From CAZVBV01 sp964513975 (GTDB lineage: Bacteria; Patescibacteriota; Gracilibacteria; UBA4473), in assembly GCA_964513975.1 (NCBI GenBank), contig CAZEON010000004.1, positions 1 through 41,936 on the forward strand: a DNA stretch of 41,936 nt, written 5' to 3'. The translations under genes were made by a program, and so were the position numbers. This document shows, in pieces, positions 15,771-22,786 of this stretch; within the stretch, counting starts at the first letter, position 1, and each line of letters starts with the position of its first letter. The notes under the pieces were generated by a model. The model was given only the letters and a program-made list of their open reading frames with translations, was not told the origin of the DNA and ran no database searches.

Positions 15771-17669
15771 CTAGATATCCAAATCCTTCACCTCCGCAGC
15801 ATGTGTCTGAATGAATTTTCGACGTGGGAGTACTTCGCTTCCCATGAGGACTTTGAACAGATGATCGGCTCGTTCCGCATCATCGACCGTTACTTGTACT
15901 AAGGTTCTTGTCTTTGGATCCATTGTGGTTTCCCACAGTTGTTGAGGGTTCATTTCCCCCAGACCTTTATATCGTTGAATATTTTCACCTTTTACATCGT
16001 GTTCTTTCACCAGCGCGTCTTTTTCTTCATCGGTCATGGCGTACCACTCTTGTTTTCCTTTTTGCAATTTATAAAGCGGTGGTTGTGCGATAAAGATATT
16101 CCCTCGTGTTACGAGTGGTTTGAAGTGTCGGTAGAAGAGCGTGAGGAGGAGCGTTCTGATGTGCGCCCCATCAACATCGGCATCGGTCATGATGACAACT
16201 TTTTTGTATCGAAGTTTCTCATGAGAGAATGTATCTCCAATGGCTGTTCCCAGCGCAATCACCAAGCTTTTAATTTCTGTGTTTGCGAGCATGCGATCGA
16301 GTCGAGATTCCTCAGTATTGAGGATTTTTCCTCGGAGTGGCAAGATGGCTTGCGTGTGTCGGTCTCGTCCTTGCTTGGCAGAACCTCCCGCAGAATCTCC
16401 CTCAACAATGAAGATTTCTGAATTTTCAGGATCTTTCGAAGAACAGTCAGCCAATTTCCCTGGCAAATTGAGTCCATCCAAAGCTCCTTTTCGAATTACG
16501 GTGTCTCTGGCTGCACGAGCGGCGAGTCGAGCGCGTGTGGCAAGAGCACATTTGTTAGCAATAATTTTGGCATCATTCGGATTCTCAGCGAGAAATTCTG
16601 TGAATTTATCAGAAAACACTTTGTCTACAGCACTTCGAACATTGGAATTCCCGAGTTTTGATTTTGTTTGTCCTTCAAACTGTGGTTCAGGAACTTTTAC
16701 AGAAATAATCGCTGTAATTCCCTCACGAACATCTTCACTCGTGAAGTTCGGTTCTTTTTCTTTCAAGAGTCCATTGTCTCGGCAGTATTTATTGAGCGTT
16801 CGTGTAAGGGCCGTATTAAATCCTGTGAGGTGTGTTCCCCCCTCTGTCGTTTGAATATTGTTCGCAAAGGTGAAAATCGTTTCACGGAACTCCTGTGTGT
16901 ATTGCAACGCTACTTCTACAGCGATACCATCATTTTCTTCGTCAAGCATAACAACAGGACCAAGACTCTCTTTGTCCTCGTTCAAATGATGTACAAAAGA
17001 AGCTATGCCGCCTTCAAAGTAGAATTGACAGGCATTTACTTGATCCTCTCGGTCATCGAAGAGAGAAATGGTTACCCCCTTTGTGAGATAAGCCTGTTGT
17101 CGGACACGTTTTTTAATTGTATCAAAATTAAAATCAAGAGTTTCAAAAATCTTCGGATCTGGCCAAAATTGAACCAAGGTTCCTTGTGTTGTTGCTTTTC
17201 CGATTTTTTTTAAAGGTTCTGCAGGAGCTCCACTTTCAAACGCTACAAAGTGTTTCCCTCCGTCTCGATCAACGGTTACTTCTGTTCTAATAGAAAGTGC
17301 ATTCACCACACTTACTCCCACACCATGGAGCCCTCCAGAGACTTTATATCCACTGCCTCCAAATTTTCCTCCAGCGTGAAGTACGGTTAACACCGTTTCA
17401 ACAGCAGAGATTCCCGTTTGGTCGTGTTTCTCGACAGGGATTCCTCGTCCATCATCAAATACAGAGAGAGAACCATCCTTTTCGACACGGACATTAATGT
17501 TTTCACAATATCCAGCCATTGCCTCATCGATAGCATTATCAATAACTTCCCAAACAAGATGGTGGAGTCCTCGTTCATCGGTTGAACCGATGTACATTCC
17601 AGGACGTTTTCTTACTGGATCAAGCCCTTCGAGAACTTGAATGTCTTTTGCACTGTAATCGTTTGTCAT
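15771..17669 (-). CDS. gyrB: DNA gyrase subunit B
   Basis: ATPase subunit of type IIA topoisomerase, about 632 aa. The GHKL ATPase domain shows VLEGLDPVRKRPGMYIGS, DNAIDEA, FDDGRGIPV and GGLHGVGVSVVNALS. The transducer follows. The TOPRIM domain has EGDSAGGSAKQGRDR and MTDADVDGAHIRTLLL, and the tail has QRYKGLGEMNPQQLWETTMDP. I choose the ATG at 17669 over the one at 17699, which lies only 2 nt beyond the -10 box and upstream of the predicted transcript start. gyrA is not in the window. Gyrase and topoisomerase IV B subunits are similar; the single-copy context favours gyrB. Confidence 0.96.
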   Translation of the reverse strand: MTNDYSAKDIQVLEGLDPVRKRPGMYIGSTDERGLHHLVWEVIDNAIDEAMAGYCENINVRVEKDGSLSVFDDGRGIPVEKHDQTGISAVETVLTVLHAGGKFGGSGYKVSGGLHGVGVSVVNALSIRTEVTVDRDGGKHFVAFESGAPAEPLKKIGKATTQGTLVQFWPDPKIFETLDFNFDTIKKRVRQQAYLTKGVTISLFDDREDQVNACQFYFEGGIASFVHHLNEDKESLGPVVMLDEENDGIAVEVALQYTQEFRETIFTFANNIQTTEGGTHLTGFNTALTRTLNKYCRDNGLLKEKEPNFTSEDVREGITAIISVKVPEPQFEGQTKSKLGNSNVRSAVDKVFSDKFTEFLAENPNDAKIIANKCALATRARLAARAARDTVIRKGALDGLNLPGKLADCSSKDPENSEIFIVEGDSAGGSAKQGRDRHTQAILPLRGKILNTEESRLDRMLANTEIKSLVIALGTAIGDTFSHEKLRYKKVVIMTDADVDGAHIRTLLLTLFYRHFKPLVTRGNIFIAQPPLYKLQKGKQEWYAMTDEEKDALVKEHDVKGENIQRYKGLGEMNPQQLWETTMDPKTRTLVQVTVDDAERADHLFKVLMGSEVLPRRKFIQTHAAEVKDLDI

Positions 17670-17701
17670 CGTGTAAAAAAGAATATGAATAAATCCCATA
17701 A

Positions 17702-17730
17702 ATTATATCGATTCTTCTGCTTTGGGGCAA
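17702..17730 (-). promoter_or_regulatory. gyrB promoter
   Basis: Minus-strand TTGCCC (17730-17725), 17 nt, TATAAT (17707-17702). Transcription would begin near 17695 and give a leader of about 25 nt to the ATG at 17669. Confidence 0.65.
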
Positions 17731-17753
17731 GAAATAATTTTCTTTTTTTACAC

Positions 17754-17784
17754 AAAAATTCCCCCCGTTGAAGGAGGAATTTTT
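17754..17784 (-). terminator. Terminator of the 62-aa membrane protein gene
   Basis: AAAAATTCCTCCT pairs with the GGGGGGAATTTTT arm on the minus strand; U-G wobbles complete it only in that direction. Confidence 0.75.
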
Positions 17785-17806
17785 ATCTATTCATAAAACG
17801 ACTGTT

Positions 17807-17995
17807 TTAGACGTTTTCGATGATCATTCGAAACAACTGGTTCAAACTTAGGAATAAGTAGATCTGAAGTCCGAGAATGGCAATCATCATTGCGCTAATG
17901 GCAATCTGATTCATTCTTCCTTTCATGATTTCTTTGAAAAGAATAAGCGTTTCTGGCTTTGTTCCGAGATCCTTTTTGATTTGTTTTTCCATCAT
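17807..17995 (-). CDS. Small membrane protein (62 aa)
   Basis: The N-terminal half is charged and the second half carries one hydrophobic helix (about residues 32-52, IAISAMMIAILGLQIYLFLSL). No family recognised. It is short but convincing: a promoter (TTGATT, 17 nt, TATGAT) lies just upstream and a directional terminator just downstream. Start is ATGATG at 17995 or 17992. It is divergent from ybaB, and the two promoters lie side by side with their -35 boxes about 7 nt apart. Confidence 0.65.
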   Translation of the reverse strand: MMEKQIKKDLGTKPETLILFKEIMKGRMNQIAISAMMIAILGLQIYLFLSLNQLFRMIIENV

Positions 17996-18017
17996 AGAGG
18001 GGTTAAAAAATCAAATA

Positions 18018-18046
18018 ATCATACCATGAAAAACAAAAAAAATCAA
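18018..18046 (-). promoter_or_regulatory. Promoter of the 62-aa membrane protein gene
   Basis: Minus-strand TTGATT (18046-18041), 17 nt, TATGAT (18023-18018). Confidence 0.55.
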
Positions 18047-18052
18047 ACATTT

Positions 18053-18080
18053 TTGACCCTTTCGAGAGAACCTCTATAAT
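18053..18080 (+). promoter_or_regulatory. Promoter of ybaB-mltG
   Basis: TTGACC (18053-18058), 16 nt, TATAAT (18075-18080), 23 nt before the ybaB ATG. Confidence 0.65.
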
Positions 18081-18103
18081 TTCATCACTTAACTTTTATA
18101 AAA

Positions 18104-18403
18104 ATGGGAATGTTCGGACAAATGGGCGACATGTACAAGCTTCAAAAGGAAGCGAAGCGAATTAAAAAAGAACTCGCACAAATACACGTATCAGCTGAAG
18201 CGAGTGGTGTGAAAATAGTAGTAAATGGAGAACAACAACTTCTTTCAATTGAATTCATTGACGAATCAATCGTTCAAGACACAAAGAAACTCGAAAAAGC
18301 AATTGTAGAAGCCATGAATCGAGCTATGAAAAAAGCACAAGAAGTGGCAGCAGAAAAAATGAAACCTCTCATGGGAGGTCTTGGAATGGGAGGAGGAAAC
18401 TAA
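18104..18403 (+). CDS. ybaB: YbaB/EbfC family nucleoid-associated protein
   Basis: A 99-aa protein of normal length. It has the coiled-coil N-terminus (MYKLQKEAKRIKKELAQIHVSAE), the central GVKIVVNGEQQLLSIEFID strands, and a C-terminal helix ending in a Gly/Met tail. YbaB dimers bind DNA and in many genomes sit beside dnaX and recR; neither is present here. It is followed by mltG after a 43-nt gap that contains heptad repeats, and no terminator separates them. Confidence 0.93.
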   Translation: MGMFGQMGDMYKLQKEAKRIKKELAQIHVSAEASGVKIVVNGEQQLLSIEFIDESIVQDTKKLEKAIVEAMNRAMKKAQEVAAEKMKPLMGGLGMGGGN

Positions 18404-18432
18404 TGTTAAATGTTAAATTTAAAATTTTAAAA
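18404..18432. repeat. 7-nt-period repeat tract
   Basis: TGTTAAA, TGTTAAA, TTTAAAA, TTTTAAA follow the ybaB stop at a 7-nt period, inside the operon. Confidence 0.6.
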
Positions 18433-18446
18433 AAGAGACATTTTTG

Positions 18447-19415
18447 ATGAAGAAATTTTTGTTGCTCGTAATTGTATTTCTAGGACTCTACTTTGCAGGA
18501 CGGGTGGCGCTGGTATGGAATCGACCGAATTCTGATAGCACTGATCGAGTTTCTATTGAGATTGTGAAAGGCTCAACGCTTTCAACAATTTCAGAAAGAT
18601 TAGAAGAAAAGGAACTCATCCGCGATGCGTTTGTGTTTCGGTTTTATTCTCGATGGAATCGATTGTCTACAAAATATCAGGCGGGGGAGTTTGTGATTCA
18701 AAAAAATCTCACATTCAAAGAGATCGCAGATGTATTGCAACACGGGAAGAGCTCAGAGATTCGGATTACGATTCCAGAGGGATCAACGATTGCGCAGATT
18801 GACGACATTCTCGCAAAGAAGAGTCTGCTTGAAGCAGGGGATTTAATAGAGTGTGCGAACTTTTGCAATTTTACATTTGAAATAGATTCACTGGAGGGAC
18901 AACTCTTTCCTTCGACTTATTTTGTAAATCCAAAGACATTTACAACGAAGCTTTTTATCTCACGTTTATTCAATACTTTCCAGCAACAAATAGCCCCATT
19001 TCGACAAGGAATTGCGCAATCAGGACGGACACTCAATGAGATTGTCATTATGGCATCTATGATTGAACGAGAGGCGAATACGGAGGATGAGATGCTGCAG
19101 GTCTCAGGAGTGCTCTGGAAGCGTCTAGACGAGCGAATTCACTTGGGAGTGGATGCTACGACCAGATATGAGTTAAATGAGTGGAAACGACCGCTCTACA
19201 CCGAAGACTTCGAAAAAGATACGCCCTACAACACACGAAGAAATTATGGACTGCCACCGACTGCGATTTCTAATCCTGGACTTCCAGCGATTAAGGCAGC
19301 CATCTTCCCAGAAGAAACGCCCTATTATTACTACCTTCACGATCGGAAGGGAGAGATTCATTTCGCAGAAGACTTAGACGGACACGTGCGGAATAAGCAG
19401 ATGTATTTGAATTAG
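18447..19415 (+). CDS. mltG: Endolytic murein transglycosylase
   Basis: MltG/YceG-like protein, about 322 aa, which cleaves nascent peptidoglycan strands and ends their polymerisation. A single N-terminal membrane anchor (KKFLLLVIVFLGLYFAGRVAL) is followed by the LysM-like region (EIVKGSTLSTISERLEEKELIR) and the catalytic domain: IMASMIEREANTEDE with the catalytic Glu near residue 206, GVLWKRLDERIHLGVDATTRY, YNTRRNYGLPPTAISNPG and the terminal HDRKGEIHFAEDLDGHVRNK. Start is ATG at 18447, not the TTG one codon earlier. Its last 27 nt recur at 20366, and a 45-nt homologous terminus recurs at 19998, flanking two small minus-strand genes. Confidence 0.95.
   Translation: MKKFLLLVIVFLGLYFAGRVALVWNRPNSDSTDRVSIEIVKGSTLSTISERLEEKELIRDAFVFRFYSRWNRLSTKYQAGEFVIQKNLTFKEIADVLQHGKSSEIRITIPEGSTIAQIDDILAKKSLLEAGDLIECANFCNFTFEIDSLEGQLFPSTYFVNPKTFTTKLFISRLFNTFQQQIAPFRQGIAQSGRTLNEIVIMASMIEREANTEDEMLQVSGVLWKRLDERIHLGVDATTRYELNEWKRPLYTEDFEKDTPYNTRRNYGLPPTAISNPGLPAIKAAIFPEETPYYYYLHDRKGEIHFAEDLDGHVRNKQMYLN
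19389..19415 (+). repeat. mltG 3'-end repeat, copy 1 (native)
   Basis: Encodes the terminal RNKQMYLN and the stop of MltG. Identical over 27 nt to 20366-20392 and over the last 24 nt to 20019-20042. Confidence 0.9.
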
Positions 19416-19476
19416 TGAACAGTTAATAGTTAACAGTTTATAGTTTATAGTTTTCGGTTCTTTCAATCGTCTCGAT

Positions 19477-19863
19477 CTAATCATCTTCAAAAGGTTTATG
19501 TTTTATTCCATTATGGAGACCACACATAGCAACTTTATTTAGTACTTGGTCGACTTCTGGAGATTTTGAAACAAAGTGCTTTTTATGGAGACTTTTTAAG
19601 ATTTTATTGTGTGTACACTGAGAACATTCTTCTAATCGTTTGTCATATGCTACAAGTTTTTCAAGTCCTATCAATCTAAGCAAATTCGTCTCCAATAGAA
19701 AACCAAGATGATTAAAAAACTCCTTAGAGAAGAGGGGAGAATTGGTGGGTTTATTTACGAGTGGACATTTTCCATTTTCAGTTTTTAGATTTTCTTCATC
19801 TGTTTTGATAGCATCGATGTTTAGGTCTGAATATAAAATATCTCCTTCTGCTGAGTTTTTCAT
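19477..19863 (-). CDS. Hypothetical Cys-motif protein A of the mltG-end array
   Basis: A 128-aa soluble protein with no signal peptide and no family that I recognise. Its C-terminal part has CSQCTHNKILKS, then P-E-V-D-Q-V-L-N-K-V, then CGLHNG. The same order (CCQNTHENIITS, P-R-I-N-N-L-L-L-K-V, CGKLNG) appears in the 81-aa ORF at 20047, so the two are paralogues and the Cys/His set may bind metal. A perfect TTGACA box with 17-nt spacing to TACAAA lies upstream. It reads against mltG and lies between copies 1 and 2 of the mltG 3' end, which suggests a cassette-like origin. Confidence 0.7.
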   Translation of the reverse strand: MKNSAEGDILYSDLNIDAIKTDEENLKTENGKCPLVNKPTNSPLFSKEFFNHLGFLLETNLLRLIGLEKLVAYDKRLEECSQCTHNKILKSLHKKHFVSKSPEVDQVLNKVAMCGLHNGIKHKPFEDD

Positions 19864-19890
19864 ATTTTAAATTTTTGAAAATTTATTTTC

Positions 19891-19919
19891 TTTGTAATCT
19901 TTATTTACAAATTTGTCAA
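19891..19919 (-). promoter_or_regulatory. Promoter of array ORF A
   Basis: Minus-strand TTGACA (19919-19914), 17 nt, TACAAA (19896-19891). TTTGACAAAT is shared with the promoter of ORF B. Confidence 0.6.
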
Positions 19920-19970
19920 AACATTTCTATTAAGCATCATGTATTCCTGAAACAAGAAACAATGAGGATT

Positions 19971-19986
19971 CAAGCGAGGACGCTTG
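19971..19986. repeat. Hairpin next to mltG-end copy 2
   Basis: CAAGCG, AGGA, CGCTTG: a perfect 6-bp stem 11 nt before the homologous segment. The TTGAATTAG that ends the repeat core also occurs here (19984-19992). Confidence 0.5.
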
Positions 19987-19997
19987 AATTAGCAAAT

Positions 19998-20042
19998 GAC
20001 CTCGATGGACATGTGCGAAATAAGCAGATGTATTTGAATTAG
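19998..20042 (+). repeat. mltG 3'-end repeat, copy 2
   Basis: These 45 nt encode DLDGHVRNKQMYLN-stop exactly as in mltG. The five differing bases (in the Leu, Asp, His and Arg codons) are all synonymous; the last 24 nt are identical. That pattern means this copy once evolved as coding sequence, in this or a donor genome. Confidence 0.9.
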
Positions 20043-20046
20043 AGTT

Positions 20047-20292
20047 TTATTCTTCTGTAATAGGGGCGAAAGACGTTATAATCTGAATCTTGATTTGATT
20101 TATCATACCATTAAGTTTTCCGCAGTTACAAACCTTTAAAAGAAGATTATTTATTCGTGGATCCTTTTTCATTTTATTACAACTTGTTATGATGTTTTCG
20201 TGAGTATTTTGGCAACATTGCTTATTTTCTATTCCATTTTCTTCAAAAATGACCTCACAAAGACCTTCGTTTGTTTTTAGTGACTTCACCAT
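20047..20292 (-). CDS. Hypothetical Cys-motif protein B of the mltG-end array
   Basis: An 81-aa paralogue of the 128-aa ORF at 19477, with conserved C-x-Q-x-T-H-x2-I, then P, L-x-K-V and C-G-x2-N-G. It is shorter at the N-terminus and lacks the segment between the HK helix and the Pro. No known family. TTGACA with 17-nt spacing to TATTAA precedes it, as for its partner. It reads against mltG and lies between copies 2 and 3 of the mltG 3' end. Protein-level similarity without obvious DNA identity implies old divergence, not a recent tandem duplication. Confidence 0.65.
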   Translation of the reverse strand: MVKSLKTNEGLCEVIFEENGIENKQCCQNTHENIITSCNKMKKDPRINNLLLKVCNCGKLNGMINQIKIQIITSFAPITEE

Positions 20293-20319
20293 GATTTATA
20301 ATTTAAAATAATTAATTTC

Positions 20320-20348
20320 TTAATACATAAATAGTTATCATTTGTCAA
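20320..20348 (-). promoter_or_regulatory. Promoter of array ORF B
   Basis: Minus-strand TTGACA (20348-20343), 17 nt, TATTAA (20325-20320). Confidence 0.55.
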
Positions 20349-20365
20349 ATATTTTTGGTTTCCGT

Positions 20366-20392
20366 CGGAATAAGCAGATGTATTTGAATTAG
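20366..20392 (+). repeat. mltG 3'-end repeat, copy 3
   Basis: 27 nt identical to copy 1. The upstream flank is unrelated to mltG; the downstream flank resembles that of copy 1 (TTCTTTCAATCGTCT in both). Confidence 0.9.
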
Positions 20393-20398
20393 TTTTCA

Positions 20399-20422
20399 GA
20401 CGATTTCTTTCAATCGTCTTTT
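20399..20422 (+). terminator. Original mltG terminator, displaced
   Basis: GACGATT pairs with AATCGTC around TCTTTC, followed by TTTT. The right half of this sequence is also found after copy 1 (about 19457-19471), where the stem is broken. Confidence 0.65.
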
Positions 20423-20431
20423 ACTTTCCTG

Positions 20432-20455
20432 TCATCCTGAATTTATTTCAGGATC
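20432..20455. repeat. Dispersed palindrome, CCTGAA-type stem
   Basis: GTCA followed by TCCTGAA, TTTAT, TTCAGGA. Same plan as the GTCATTCC hairpins elsewhere, with a different but still paired stem. Confidence 0.65.
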
Positions 20456-20511
20456 AAGCGTCCCGAAGTTATTGTTTATGAGAGCGAAGCGCGTGCTGAA
20501 ACAAAAGGTTT

Positions 20512-20536
20512 GATTCCGGATCAAGCCCGGAATGAC
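20512..20536. repeat. Dispersed palindrome, CCGG-type stem
   Basis: ATTCCGG, ATCAAGC, CCGGAAT, then GAC. A 2-nt longer loop than the copies at 15703 and 41785. Confidence 0.75.
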
Positions 20537-20586
20537 AAAGGGAGTTCGTTGCAAAAAACCACATTTTCTGCAATCCTGTCGACGAA

Positions 20587-21429
20587 ATGAAGACTCTTCT
20601 TGTTGGAAATTTTGGTGCGAAAAATATTGGCGATGAACTTATCCTCGCCTCCGCGATTGATCGATATCCAGAAGTTTTGGTTATGACTGCTGATGGAGAG
20701 TATTCACAGTGCTTTTTGGAGAAAGAATTTCAAACAGTGCAACCCTTTCCTACGGGATTTAAAAGTTGTACACATTTTTTGTTCAATAAGAAGGATTCTT
20801 TGTGGGCTTATAGAAAAAAAATTGATCACATTGTGTTCCCTGGTGGGGGACTCTTTGCGATCAGGAATAAAGCGTGGTGGATATGGGGAATCACGGTATT
20901 GGTTTTGCGAAAAATGTTTCCTCGTGCTCGAATTGAACTCCAAGCACAAGGAATTGATCGTCCTAAAAATTGGTTTCAAAAAATTATTCTGATTCAGGTG
21001 TTGAAAAATATTCATTCAATTTCTGTTCGAGATCAAGCAAGCGCAGATGTACTTCGATCATTCAAGACAGAAGCACCAGTGGTAAGGGATGCGGTTGAAA
21101 TATGGCTCGAGAACCATGTTGTCCATGAAAAGGAAAGTACAAAGACGATTCTCAACGCACGAGCACCGTGGACAGAGAAATGGCCCAAGGCAGATCTCTA
21201 CATTGCTATGGAAGAAGGGGATCTCCAATTTGCTCCAGAAGGAATGACTGCGATTCACCCCTCGACAATGAAGGAAACATTGGAAATTTTTGCTTCTACA
21301 AAAAAAGCGATCGGACAACGATTGCACTTCCTCATTCTCGCACACGCATGTGGAGCAGAAGTAGAAACATTGGGAGAACCTTACGCAGAGAAAGTGGAGG
21401 CGTGGTTGAAGGAGAAGGGGATTTTTTAA
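20587..21429 (+). CDS. Polysaccharide pyruvyl transferase family protein (CsaB/WcaK-like)
   Basis: A 280-aa protein with the family's marks: the N-terminal GNFGAKNIGDELIL, HIVFPGGGLF (about 79-89), QAQGIDRP, SISVRDQASADVLRSF (about 143-158) and the C-terminal RLHFLILAHACGAEV. Relatives add pyruvate ketals to cell-wall polysaccharide, the modification that SLH-domain S-layer proteins recognise. At 280 aa it is shorter than typical CsaB (about 350). The neighbouring GT4 glycosyltransferase supports a role in surface polysaccharide; the exact substrate is unknown. Confidence 0.85.
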   Translation: MKTLLVGNFGAKNIGDELILASAIDRYPEVLVMTADGEYSQCFLEKEFQTVQPFPTGFKSCTHFLFNKKDSLWAYRKKIDHIVFPGGGLFAIRNKAWWIWGITVLVLRKMFPRARIELQAQGIDRPKNWFQKIILIQVLKNIHSISVRDQASADVLRSFKTEAPVVRDAVEIWLENHVVHEKESTKTILNARAPWTEKWPKADLYIAMEEGDLQFAPEGMTAIHPSTMKETLEIFASTKKAIGQRLHFLILAHACGAEVETLGEPYAEKVEAWLKEKGIF

Positions 21430-21433
21430 AAAC

Positions 21434-21458
21434 AGTTCGAACTCTTAGAGTTCGAACT
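21434..21458. repeat. GTTCGAAC palindrome pair (hairpin)
   Basis: AGTTCGAACTC, TTA, GAGTTCGAACT: a perfect 11-bp stem between the pyruvyl transferase gene and tRNA-His. The same palindrome occurs twice inside the nucleotidyltransferase gene (35255-35288). No T run follows it on the plus strand. Confidence 0.75.
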
Positions 21459-21472
21459 AGGATTATTTTCAA

Positions 21473-21548
21473 TGGGGCGGACGATGGGGATTGAACCCAC
21501 GACCATCGGTACCACAAACCGATGCTCTACCACTGAGCTACGTCCGCC
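21473..21548 (-). tRNA. tRNA-His (GTG anticodon)
   Basis: The minus strand folds as a full cloverleaf: acceptor GCGGACG/CGTCCGC, D arm GCTC/GAGC, anticodon stem TCGGT/ACCGA with loop TTGTGGT (anticodon GTG), T arm GTGGG with TTCAATC. The G at -1 opposite C73 is the histidine identity element. CCA is genome-encoded (21475-21473). Confidence 0.97.
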
Positions 21549-21609
21549 GTAGCGAAAAGGACAGTACTTTTTTTCTGGAAAAAATCAAATTTTCTGCGAC
21601 AATCCAAGT

Positions 21610-22782
21610 GTGAAAAAACTTAAAGTCGGGATAGACGCACGAATGTTCTCAGATTCTTTTACGGGAATCGGGCGATACAATTTTGAATTAACGAAACGAT
21701 TCTTTAGCCCCACCCCCTCTAACTCCCCCTCAATAGGAGGAGAAAATATAGAGTGGGTGATTTTTATGAATGAGCCAGAGTATTCGAAATATAATTTCCC
21801 TTCTCATGTGAAGAAGGTGCTTGTGAATGCTCCTCATTATTCGTTTGCGGAACAGGTGAAGTTTCTCAGAACATTGAACAGAGAGAAATGTGACCTCGTT
21901 CATTTTACACACTTCAATGCGCCATTGTTGTACCGAGGGAAGTTTATCACCACGATTCACGATACGACGATTTCCTTTTATCCAGGAAAGAAGATGAATT
22001 CTTGGTGGCGGAAGTTGGCATATAACTTCGTTATCAAACACGCAATTGGAAAAGCAAAACGAATCATAACGGTTTCAGAAAACACGAAAAAGGATGTCGA
22101 AAAACTTTTCAGCACTCCGTCTTCAAAAATACAGACAGTATGGAATGGTATCGGGGAAGAATTTCACAAAGTCTCTGATATTGAGAAAGAAACCGTGAAA
22201 CAAAAATTAGGAATAGGATCACAATTCATTCTTTACACAGGAAATTGGCGGGAACACAAAAACCTCGTACGGCTCCTAGAGGCTTTTAAACTCATCCTTG
22301 AGAAAGCAATGAAGTCAGATGGTCCTGCTTCTTTGAAAAATTTACAACTGGTGATTACAGGGAAAGCAGATCCGTATTATCCAGAAGTAACAGAAACGAT
22401 TGATCAGCTTGGACTTCAAAATGCGGTAAAGCTCGTCGGACTCGTTGGGCAAGAGGACTTGATTCGTCTTTATGGAGCAGCCGAGGTTTACGTATTTCCG
22501 AGTTTATACGAAGGGTTTGGGCTTCCTCCACTCGAAGCAATGCAGTGCGAAACACCAGTCGTGGCATCTCGTGTTTCAGCTATTCCTGAGGTGTGCGGGG
22601 ATGCGGTTCAATATTTCAATCCTCAGGATATTGAGGATATGTCCACTCAAATTTCGAAACTTCTTTTACATGATGACGAGAAGGCAGTCCTTATAGAGAA
22701 AGGAAAAAAACAAATCGAAAAATTCTCATGGGACAGGGCGGCAAACGAAACTTTGAAAATCTATCAGAGCGTTTTAGAATGA
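21610..22782 (+). CDS. GT4-family glycosyltransferase
   Basis: A 390-aa retaining glycosyltransferase of the GT-B fold. The N-terminal domain has GIDARMFSDSFTGIGRYNFEL and HFTHFNAPLL. The C-terminal domain has ILYTGNWREHKNLVRLLEAF, LVGLVGQEDLIRLYGAAEVYVFPS and the nucleotide-sugar motif YEGFGLPPLEAMQCETPVVASRVSAIPEV. It probably adds mannose or a similar sugar to a surface glycan. It starts at GTG (21610), 6 nt after a GACAAT box. A C-rich stretch of about 39 nt, unlike the rest of the gene, inserts SPTPSNSPSIGG at about residues 33-44. The next gene begins 4 nt after its stop, so the secreted trio downstream is probably cotranscribed. Confidence 0.93.
   Translation: MKKLKVGIDARMFSDSFTGIGRYNFELTKRFFSPTPSNSPSIGGENIEWVIFMNEPEYSKYNFPSHVKKVLVNAPHYSFAEQVKFLRTLNREKCDLVHFTHFNAPLLYRGKFITTIHDTTISFYPGKKMNSWWRKLAYNFVIKHAIGKAKRIITVSENTKKDVEKLFSTPSSKIQTVWNGIGEEFHKVSDIEKETVKQKLGIGSQFILYTGNWREHKNLVRLLEAFKLILEKAMKSDGPASLKNLQLVITGKADPYYPEVTETIDQLGLQNAVKLVGLVGQEDLIRLYGAAEVYVFPSLYEGFGLPPLEAMQCETPVVASRVSAIPEVCGDAVQYFNPQDIEDMSTQISKLLLHDDEKAVLIEKGKKQIEKFSWDRAANETLKIYQSVLE
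21706..21744 (+). repeat. C-rich hairpin repeat in frame in the glycosyltransferase gene
   Basis: Runs of C (CCCCACCCCCTCT, CTCCCCCT) followed by AGGAGGAG form a hairpin with one mismatch. The composition is unlike flanking codons, and it falls in a surface loop after the first helix of the GT-B fold. Confidence 0.55.
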
Positions 22783-22786
22783 ATTC

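Noticed and set aside
17670..17699. Upstream ATG for gyrB
   Set aside because: It lies 2 nt beyond the -10 box and upstream of the expected transcript start; the family begins near the ATG at 17669.
19416..20392. Simple tandem duplication of the mltG end as the full explanation
   Set aside because: The copies have different upstream flanks, the ORFs between them have diverged strongly, and copy 2 shows only synonymous changes; one slippage or duplication event does not explain this.
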